Source of the DNA: JBNJEA01 sp051745395 | Lineage (GTDB): Bacteria > Desulfobacterota > Desulfobacteria > Desulfobacterales > Desulfosalsimonadaceae | DNA: 5,517 nt | NCBI GenBank assembly: GCA_051745395.1 | Contig: JBNJEA010000175.1 | Span: 1-5,517 of the forward strand | Reading direction: 5' to 3' | Made by a program: the position numbers and the translations under genes | Notes under the pieces: generated by a model | Told to the model about the DNA's origin: nothing | The model's database searches: none | What the model saw: only the letters and a program-made list of their open reading frames with translations | In this document: positions 1-4,353 of the stretch, in pieces | How positions within the stretch are numbered: the first letter of the stretch is position 1 | Layout of the letters: each line of letters begins with the position of its first letter

Positions 1-231
1 ACGTCCATTAGGTGGTGGAGATGAGGATTTCGTTGAAAGATGTCCATCTTATCAACATGTCATGCCTGCGGAGGCAGGCATGACAGACGAAGCAACCTCT
101 TCTTTTGGTATCCACAGAACTTCCCGAAATCCTTATTGCTTGAAATAAACAAATAACTGGAGTTTGCTTGAGAAGCATAAACATGATTTTGTAAAGGATT
201 ATAACAATTTATATTCAAGAATCCGAAACAC
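1..231. other. non-coding region downstream of the oxidoreductase operon
   Basis: No open reading frame with a plausible start and ribosome-binding site is visible here. On the minus strand this is the 3' flank of the oxidoreductase gene. It contains the strong palindrome at 58-85, described separately, and a weak 5-bp hairpin at 165-177 (TGCTT, GAG, AAGCA) with no U-tract on either strand. I therefore see no convincing intrinsic terminator for the operon; termination may be Rho-dependent or lie outside the window. GTCCAT occurs twice (3-8 and 42-47), which is probably chance. Confidence 0.6.
58..85. repeat. REP-like palindrome, 12-bp perfect stem with GGAG loop
   Basis: Bases 58-69 (TGTCATGCCTGC) are the exact reverse complement of 74-85, leaving a 4-base loop GGAG at 70-73. 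The core, GCCTGCGGAGGCAGGC, resembles the short dispersed palindromes that occur in many copies between genes in numerous proteobacteria. No T-run follows on either strand, which argues against a simple intrinsic terminator, although such a stem at the end of a transcript could still protect the mRNA 3' end. The structure is seen directly; membership of a dispersed family is inferred, because only one copy is present here. Confidence 0.6.
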
Positions 232-2484
232 TCAATTTAGGCCGTAAGAAGTCATCGGCGCAACGGTCACCGGAATGCCGTTTAACACGGCCGTGCCGGA
301 ATTCGAATCGAATACCCTGGGCGTGAGCCGGTTGGTGTTGACCCCGGGATATTTCCGCGCCACTGCCATCTGCACCCCTTCCATGTCGTGGCCCCAGCCG
401 TGGGGCAGGCTGACCACCCCGGGCATGATAGCCTCGGTGATTTCCACCGGCGCGGAAATGGTGCCGGCCGCCGAAGTAACCGCTGCATGGCCGTTTTCTT
501 TGAGGCTGCAGGCTTCGGCATCATCGGGATGCACATAGAGGGTGCACGGGTTGTTTTTGGCCAAAGATTCGATATTGTGCATCCAGGAATTATTGGTCCG
601 CAAATGGCGGCGGCCGATTAGCAGCAAATGCTTATGGCCGGCCGCACCGCCGGCTTCAATCTCGGCCTGCAATGCGTTGACATCGTCCCGGAGGGCTTCG
701 GGAAACAGGTGAATCTTTCCGTCCGGATTGGCGACGGCATGCCGGATCCAGGATTTCAACGGCCCCAGGTCCATGCCGTGCGGGTTTTCGGACAGCTTCT
801 CAAAATTGAGCCCCTCGGGTTGTAATCCGAATCCGTCCCCATAGGGGCCGATGCGCAGCAGAAAATCCAGGATCCGCTCCGGGCCTTTCCGACCGCAAAG
901 GGGATTGATCAGCGCCTCCCGGGTGATGCCCGATTTTTCTTCGCCGCCCATGGCCTTGATCACCCCGTCGGCCAGATCATTTACCATTTTTTCTTCTATT
1001 GCTTCCGGCGAGGCCTGGGGCCCCTTTCCGGCGGCGATTTGCGCCAGGTGGGCTAAAATTTCCCACTTGTCCTTTTCATGGGCATCCTTTTCCAGCACAG
1101 GCGGAGAGTAGCAGGCGAAATTGCGCACCGAAAGGCCGTGAAAGAAAAAATCGTAATGCCCGTGGCACAGAATCGAGGCCGGCGGCAGGATCACGTCGGC
1201 CCGGCGGGTGGTTTCGTTGATATAATAGTCCACCGATACCATGAACTCCAGGTCTGCCAGGGCGGCATCCACACGGTCGCTTTCCGGCACGGCCACCACG
1301 GGATTTCCGGCAACCGTCAAAAACGCCCGGATCTGTCCGTCGCCTTGGGTCTCCATTTCCTCGGCCATGACGGATACGGGCAGTTCACCGGCCACTTCGG
1401 CGGCGTTGGAGACCCGCGAGTCCCAGCGGCCGATGGCAAAGCCCTTTTTGGGGATGCTGCCGTCGGCCACGTGGGCAGGGCGGGCAAATCCGGTGCCGCC
1501 GGGACAATCCAGGTTGCCGGTCAAGATGTTGATCGCCTCGATCAACCAGGATGCCGTGGTGCCGCGATGTACCGTGCTGGTGCCCATGCGGCCGTAGACC
1601 GCGCATTTTTCCGCCGCCGCGATTTTACGGGCCAAATCGGCAATGTCATCGGCGGCAATACCGCACAACGTTGCCGCCGCTTTTGGGGAAAACGGGGCAA
1701 CCGCCTGCCGGAGGGCGTCGAAATCGTCGATATAATCCGTCAAATGCCCCGGCGACACAAGATCTTCTTCAAAAAGCACATAGACAATGGCCAGAAGCAT
1801 GTAGACGTCCGTGCCCGGCCGGATAAACAGATGCTGGTCCGCCGCCTTGGCCGTCCGGGTTTTCAGCGGATCAATGACGACCATCTTGCCCCCGCGTTTT
1901 TGCAGCGCCCGAATCCGGCCCGGCATGTCCGGGGCGGTCATGAGGCTGCCGTTGGACACCAGGGGATTGGCGCCGAAGACCACGAACAGGTCCGTCCGGT
2001 CGATGTCCGGGACCGGGATCCGCGCGGGGCTGCCGTATAAAAACCCGCAGGCGGCCATCTTGGGCATCTGGTCCACGGTGCTGGCGGTATAAAAATTTTT
2101 CGTCTTCAACGCCTTGATCAACGGCCGGATAAACAGTCCGCCCGCCATGGTGTGGGTATTGGGATTGCCCAGGTAGACGCCGACGGCGTCATTGCCGTGT
2201 TTATCCCGGATGGCGGAAAGCTTTTCCGCCACCAGCGACAGCGCCTCGGTCCAGCCGGCTTGCCGGAACCGGCCGTTTTCCCTGATCATCGGGGACCGCA
2301 GCCGATCCGGGTCTTCGTGCAGGTCTTTTAGCGCAATGCCCTTGGGGCAGCAAAACCCCCGGCTCATGGGATTTTCCTTGTCGCCGCGGATCTTTTCGAC
2401 CCGGTTGCCGGCCATCGTGATTTCCAGCCCGCAGCCGGCTTCACAGAGCGGACAAATGCGATGGTGGACCGTATTTTCCGTCAT
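232..2484 (-). CDS. molybdopterin-dependent oxidoreductase, DMSO-reductase superfamily (formate dehydrogenase-like)
   Basis: This 750-residue enzyme has the full layout of the bis-MGD molybdenum/tungsten oxidoreductases. An N-terminal [4Fe-4S] domain carries C11-x2-C14-x3-C18-x27-C46, with C46 in a CPKG motif whose K48 is the usual electron-relay lysine. The large cofactor-binding core follows (about 61-480; FGANP at 170-174, VIDPLKTRTA at 203-212, GTSTVHRG at 301-308, LTGNLDCPGG at 321-330). The C-terminal molydopterin-dinucleotide-binding domain spans about 616-745, with RTNNSWMHN (629-637) and LPHGWGH (693-699). There is no Tat signal or membrane segment, so it should be cytoplasmic. At the position where formate dehydrogenases carry Sec or Cys, a simple alignment gives A144 (nearest Cys is C146) after TVDQMP, so the substrate is uncertain and formate should not be assumed. 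It is last in a three-gene operon, 5 bases after the rubrerythrin stop. The ATG at 2484 is supported by AAAGGA (2493-2498) 8 bases upstream. No partner electron-transfer subunit is encoded here. Confidence 0.93.
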   Translation of the reverse strand: MTENTVHHRICPLCEAGCGLEITMAGNRVEKIRGDKENPMSRGFCCPKGIALKDLHEDPDRLRSPMIRENGRFRQAGWTEALSLVAEKLSAIRDKHGNDAVGVYLGNPNTHTMAGGLFIRPLIKALKTKNFYTASTVDQMPKMAACGFLYGSPARIPVPDIDRTDLFVVFGANPLVSNGSLMTAPDMPGRIRALQKRGGKMVVIDPLKTRTAKAADQHLFIRPGTDVYMLLAIVYVLFEEDLVSPGHLTDYIDDFDALRQAVAPFSPKAAATLCGIAADDIADLARKIAAAEKCAVYGRMGTSTVHRGTTASWLIEAINILTGNLDCPGGTGFARPAHVADGSIPKKGFAIGRWDSRVSNAAEVAGELPVSVMAEEMETQGDGQIRAFLTVAGNPVVAVPESDRVDAALADLEFMVSVDYYINETTRRADVILPPASILCHGHYDFFFHGLSVRNFACYSPPVLEKDAHEKDKWEILAHLAQIAAGKGPQASPEAIEEKMVNDLADGVIKAMGGEEKSGITREALINPLCGRKGPERILDFLLRIGPYGDGFGLQPEGLNFEKLSENPHGMDLGPLKSWIRHAVANPDGKIHLFPEALRDDVNALQAEIEAGGAAGHKHLLLIGRRHLRTNNSWMHNIESLAKNNPCTLYVHPDDAEACSLKENGHAAVTSAAGTISAPVEITEAIMPGVVSLPHGWGHDMEGVQMAVARKYPGVNTNRLTPRVFDSNSGTAVLNGIPVTVAPMTSYGLN

Positions 2485-2498
2485 GGGATTTATCCTTT
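2485..2498 (-). promoter_or_regulatory. ribosome-binding site of the oxidoreductase, embedded in the rubrerythrin stop region
   Basis: On the minus strand AAAGGA (2493-2498) is followed by 8 bases and the ATG at 2484. The same six bases are the last two sense codons of the rubrerythrin, whose TAA is at 2490-2492. Ribosomes finishing rubrerythrin would therefore sit on the start region of the oxidoreductase, which points to translational coupling. Confidence 0.75.
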
Positions 2499-3005
2499 AT
2501 CGCCGTCTATGGTCTTGAACTGATCCTTCGGGGCCCCGCATACCGGGCATTTATCCGGGAGCTTTTTCTCCGTGACGTAGCCGCAGACCTGGCAGACGTG
2601 ATAGGCCTTGGTCACATCCTTGATCACATTGTAGATGGCGCGTTCATAGAGCTTGGCGTGATAGGTTTCCGCGTCCCGGGCCTGGGAAAACGTGGTGGCG
2701 GCCGCTGTTTCGCCTTCTTCTTCGGCGTCTTTTATCAAATCCGGATATTCGTTTTCGCTGACGGATTGCTCCCGCTTAAAAGAGTTCATCAGGTTCGTAT
2801 CCGTGTCCTTGACGATCAGATCCTTGACCAGGTTCATATGGCGGGTGGCATGGACCCGCTCGGCCTCGGCGATGGCCCGGAACAAGAGCGCGACCTGGGG
2901 CACCTCTTCTTCTTCGGCTTTTTCCGCATAGGCCAGCAGCCGGAAATACGCCTTTGCTTCCCCGATAAACGCCTTGTATACATTTTGCTTTGTCTTTTCC
3001 TTCAT
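2490..3005 (-). CDS. rubrerythrin (diiron peroxidase with C-terminal rubredoxin-like domain)
   Basis: A 171-residue protein with the two-part structure of rubrerythrins, the cytoplasmic enzymes with which anaerobes reduce hydrogen peroxide using rubredoxin-type electron donors. The N-terminal four-helix ferritin-like domain (about 1-133) shows the expected diiron ligand pattern: E16 in GEAKAYF, E49-x2-H52 in EAERVH, acidic residues at SENEY (about 83-87), and E113-x2-H116 in AETYH. The C-terminal domain has a rubredoxin-like FeS4 site, C138-x2-C141-x11-C153-x2-C156. I place the start at the ATG at 3005: the ribosome-binding site AAGGGGG (3011-3017) is 5 bases from it, but only 2 bases from the GTG at 3008 that would add one residue. 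It is the middle gene of the operon, 41 bases after the MaoC-like gene. The last codons (AAA GGA) double as the ribosome-binding site of the oxidoreductase gene. Its presence suggests protection of the neighbouring oxygen-sensitive enzyme from peroxide, an inference. Confidence 0.95.
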   Translation of the reverse strand: MKEKTKQNVYKAFIGEAKAYFRLLAYAEKAEEEEVPQVALLFRAIAEAERVHATRHMNLVKDLIVKDTDTNLMNSFKREQSVSENEYPDLIKDAEEEGETAAATTFSQARDAETYHAKLYERAIYNVIKDVTKAYHVCQVCGYVTEKKLPDKCPVCGAPKDQFKTIDGDKG

Positions 3006-3046
3006 CACAACCCCCTTATCTGGATTCCACTTCCACTCTTCAATCT

Positions 3047-3532
3047 TCAGCCTTCCTCCGCCAGCTTATTGGTCGGATCGCCTTCGTCCACCATCTGCCG
3101 AAGCAGATTCCGTTCGTCTTCCGATGGCAGGCGCCCGGTCAACAGGGCATGGCAGACCTGCTCGCCTTGCTGATTGGTAAAAAACGCCTCGGCTTCGGCG
3201 CGCCCCCCTTCCTCTATCCGGGTAATCGTAATGGCCATGTGCACCGTATCATCAAAATAGACGGGCTTTATAAATTTAAAATCCATGCCGGTGGCCAGCC
3301 AGCCCACCTGGCCGCCGAATTCGCAAATCATCGAACCCACGAGCAGCCCGTGGCAAACCGGTGCCGCAAAGCCCTTGGCCGCCGCCCAACGCGTATCATA
3401 ATGCACGGGATTGTAATCCCGTGTCAAATCACCGAAGGCATGGGTTTCGTCTTGGGTAAAGACCCGCTGGTAATGAAACGAATCGCCTTCTTTGAGGCCC
3501 TGGATGGCACTGATTCGTGTCGGATTTCCCAT
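3047..3532 (-). CDS. MaoC-family hot-dog dehydratase / (R)-specific enoyl-CoA hydratase-like protein
   Basis: A 161-residue protein, the usual size of a single-domain MaoC/hydratase-2 protein. These bind acyl-CoA (or acyl-carrier) thioesters and add or remove water across the alpha-beta double bond. The hydratase-2 catalytic motif is visible at residues 39-44: D39-Y-N-P-V-H44, with D39 and H44 as the expected catalytic pair, followed by the helix AAAKGFAAPVCHGLLVGSM (50-68), typical of the hot-dog helix and its CHG turn. The strand KFIKPVYFDDTV (86-97) also fits the family. No signal or membrane segment is seen, so it should be cytosolic. The start ATG at 3532 has a modest ribosome-binding site AGGCGG (3538-3543) 5 bases upstream. 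It is the first gene of the operon with rubrerythrin and the oxidoreductase; no other acyl-CoA gene lies in the window, so the substrate is unknown. The charged C-terminal tail (about 136-161) lies outside the core fold. Confidence 0.9.
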   Translation of the reverse strand: MGNPTRISAIQGLKEGDSFHYQRVFTQDETHAFGDLTRDYNPVHYDTRWAAAKGFAAPVCHGLLVGSMICEFGGQVGWLATGMDFKFIKPVYFDDTVHMAITITRIEEGGRAEAEAFFTNQQGEQVCHALLTGRLPSEDERNLLRQMVDEGDPTNKLAEEG

Positions 3533-3622
3533 TTTCGCCGCCTAAATAATGAGGATTTCGTAAAGATTTTTCAGAAGATATGTGAAATCGATTAAAAAAA
3601 TCAAAACAACGGTCGATAAGAA

Positions 3623-3650
3623 ATTATATCCAACGGCATTACTGGTACAA
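3623..3650 (-). promoter_or_regulatory. sigma-70-type promoter of the MaoC-rubrerythrin-oxidoreductase operon
   Basis: Reading the minus strand, a perfect -10 hexamer TATAAT (3628 down to 3623) is preceded, after a 16-base spacer, by TTGTAC (3650 down to 3645) as a weak -35 (TTG conserved). Transcription would start near 3615 and leave a leader of about 80 bases before the ATG at 3532. It is the best candidate in the upstream region, but the -35 match is only partial, so an activator may help. Confidence 0.5.
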
Positions 3651-3669
3651 AACGTGACTCCGGTACAAA
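3644..3669 (-). repeat. direct repeat of TTTGTACC overlapping the operon -35 element
   Basis: On the plus strand GGTACAAA occurs at 3644-3651 and again at 3662-3669, an 18-bp period. On the coding strand this is two copies of TTTGTACC, one overlapping the -35 and the other about two helical turns upstream. This layout suits a transcription factor binding as tandem half-sites. No regulator family can be named from this. Confidence 0.35.
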
Positions 3670-3671
3670 TC

Positions 3672-3686
3672 CCCCTCTCATAGGGG
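3672..3686. repeat. small inverted repeat CCCCT-N5-AGGGG upstream of the operon promoter
   Basis: CCCCT (3672-3676) and AGGGG (3682-3686) are separated by 5 bases, just upstream of the TTTGTACC repeats. It could be an operator half-site pair, but it is short and may be chance. Confidence 0.25.
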
Positions 3687-3749
3687 CAAATCGGGACAAT
3701 TCCGTAAAGATTTCCTCCATCACTGAACCAGCCTGCGCCAAACCCGGCA

Positions 3750-3982
3750 TACTCCCATGTCTATTTTTGCATACATCTTTTCTCTTCTTTCCTTGTGGAA
3801 CGCTATTGCCTTTTCTTTTTTTCGACCGGTTTTTCGGTTGATCGAAGTCAGCCCCACACCTCTCCTATAAAAGGAACAACTCGAAATTTCAATAAAAAAC
3901 AACGTTACTGTATTTTTTTGTATACATCTATTTTCTTTTTCATACATATAAACATTTATCTTTTTTCCTTAACATGGGAGTA
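3750..3982. mobile_element. possible MITE-like remnant: AT-rich block with inverted ends flanked by TA
   Basis: TACTCCCATGT at 3750-3760 is the exact reverse complement of 3972-3982. Taken as a 9-bp terminal inverted repeat (CTCCCATGT) flanked on both sides by TA, the 3752-3980 segment has the outline of a small non-autonomous element with TA target duplication, as in the IS630/Tc1 type. The interior is strongly AT-rich, carries no transposase reading frame, and contains two ATACATCT copies in its halves. Similarity of the two ends does not extend past 9-11 bases, which is short for a true MITE, so this is tentative. The arms could instead be a widely spaced protein-binding pair. Confidence 0.3.
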
Positions 3983-4004
3983 ACTGTTGCAATTTCCGGG
4001 CGCT

Positions 4005-4022
4005 TCGGCCAAGTCTAGCCGA
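4005..4022. repeat. short inverted repeat TCGGC-N8-GCCGA upstream of the sigma-54 promoter
   Basis: TCGGC (4005-4009) and GCCGA (4018-4022) form a 5-bp dyad about 85-100 bp upstream of the -24 element. It lies in the zone where sigma-54 activators bind, but it is short. Confidence 0.25.
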
Positions 4023-4042
4023 TAACCTACCAAATTTAGTCC

Positions 4043-4065
4043 TTCCGAGAAACATTTTCTCCGAA
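4043..4065. promoter_or_regulatory. imperfect 23-bp palindrome, candidate upstream activating sequence
   Basis: TTCCGAGAAA (4043-4052) and TTTCTCCGAA (4056-4065) are reverse complements at 9 of 10 positions around a 3-base centre. The centre is about 77 bp upstream of the start predicted from the sigma-54 promoter, a normal place for a bacterial enhancer-binding protein site. A second dyad, GACGC-N7-GCGTC (4068-4084), lies just downstream. The dyads are seen; the role is inferred. Confidence 0.4.
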
Positions 4066-4104
4066 CCGACGCAATTGCCGCGTCTTCAAAGAGACAAAAA
4101 AACA

Positions 4105-4120
4105 TGGCATGACATTTGCT
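4105..4120 (+). promoter_or_regulatory. sigma-54 (RpoN) -24/-12 promoter for the secreted repeat protein
   Basis: TGGCATG (4105-4111), four bases, then TTGCT (4116-4120) matches the sigma-54 consensus TGGCACG-N4-TTGCW at all but one position. The essential GG (4106-4107) and GC (4118-4119) are exactly 12 bp apart. A start near 4131 would put the riboswitch about 60 bases into the transcript and give an untranslated leader of about 220 bases. No comparably good sigma-70 promoter was seen between here and the riboswitch. Sigma-54 promoters need an ATP-driven activator; candidate sites lie at 4005-4084. Confidence 0.75.
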
Positions 4121-4192
4121 GTGCCAATAATGAAAATCACTGTCTCATTTTTTAAATTCTAAAAAAATGACGGAACAGAAACAAATTTAAAG

Positions 4193-4290
4193 CAAACCGC
4201 TTGATAACGGCAAACCATTCGAAAGAATGGCTCGCAAAGGAACCGGCCTACGTTCGAAAAGAATACGGCGGCGGGCCTGCCGGGCGGAGT
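4193..4290 (+). ncRNA. cyclic di-GMP-I riboswitch (GEMM-I)
   Basis: The leader contains the diagnostic GEMM-I core: GGCAAACC (4209-4216), hairpin CCATTC-GAAA-GAATGG (4215-4230) with a GNRA tetraloop at 4221-4224, CGCAAAG (4233-4239), then GGCCUA, and a 3' GCGGG..UGCC segment (4272-4281). The second helix carries CCUACG (4247-4252) opposite UACGG (4264-4268), a close variant of the 11-nt GAAA-tetraloop receptor (CCUAAG/UAUGG), so the known tetraloop docking is preserved. Helix P1 can form from CCGCUUG (4197-4203) with CGGGCGG (4281-4287), seven pairs including two G-U. By analogy with Vibrio Vc2 RNA, G4209 corresponds to ligand-contacting G20 and A4236 to the intercalating A47; a C is available at 4280-4281 for the C92 role. 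G at the G20 position predicts c-di-GMP rather than cGAMP binding. It precedes and presumably controls the repeat-protein gene at 4354. Confidence 0.93.
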
Positions 4291-4345
4291 CAACACCTCC
4301 TGATGTGCTGATTCCGACACGGCTCGAATCAACATTTCCAGGAGG
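4286..4345 (+). promoter_or_regulatory. riboswitch expression platform: anti-Shine-Dalgarno and competing hairpin
   Basis: CCTCCTG (4296-4302) is exactly complementary to CAGGAGG (4339-4345), which contains the ribosome-binding site of the gene at 4354, so a 7-bp helix could block translation initiation. Upstream, GGAG (4286-4289) can pair with CTCC (4297-4300) and release the site, but 4286-4287 are also used by riboswitch P1. The pairings are mutually exclusive, as expected for a translational switch. If this is right, ligand-stabilised P1 frees the anti-SD and turns the gene OFF. The release hairpin is only 4 bp, so the direction is a weak inference. No terminator with a U-tract is present, so control at translation is favoured. 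Confidence 0.5.
4340..4345 (+). promoter_or_regulatory. ribosome-binding site AGGAGG of the repeat-protein gene
   Basis: A consensus AGGAGG lies 8 bases upstream of the ATG at 4354 and fixes that start. It is the target of the anti-SD segment in the leader. Confidence 0.9.
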
Positions 4346-4353
4346 GAATTTTC

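Larger units (their letters stand above)
3533..4353. other. 821-bp AT-rich regulatory region between divergent transcription units
   Basis: No convincing gene lies here. The few short reading frames lack family motifs, good starts and coding-like composition. The region holds the operon promoter (3623-3650), repeats near it, an inverted-repeat-bounded AT-rich block (3752-3980), palindromes at 4005-4022, 4043-4065 and 4068-4084, a sigma-54 promoter, and a riboswitch leader, each listed separately. The remaining stretches show only homopolymer-rich AT sequence. Confidence 0.8.

Noticed and set aside
58..85. palindrome as a Rho-independent terminator for the minus-strand operon
   Set aside because: No U-tract follows it on the minus strand and it lies about 150 bases past the stop codon.
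1078..2040. 320-codon open frame on the plus strand opposite the oxidoreductase
   Set aside because: It is antisense to a gene with clear [4Fe-4S] and molybdopterin motifs; its own translation shows no recognisable domain. Long shadows are expected in GC-rich genes.
232..2484. selenocysteine-containing formate dehydrogenase
   Set aside because: No in-frame TGA occurs inside the gene and the ligand position is read as alanine.
3822..3841. hairpin TCGACCG-N6-CGGTTGA as an intrinsic terminator
   Set aside because: The T-run precedes rather than follows the stem on the plus strand, and on the minus strand the stem is followed by A residues, so it does not fit a terminator in either direction.
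3720..3947. 75-codon minus-strand frame in the intergenic region
   Set aside because: The translation is low in complexity with no motif, there is no good ribosome-binding site, and it overlaps the inverted-repeat-bounded AT-rich block.
4193..4290. cGAMP-sensing (GEMM-Ib) variant riboswitch, as known from Geobacter
   Set aside because: The base equivalent to position 20 is G (4209), not A, which favours c-di-GMP.
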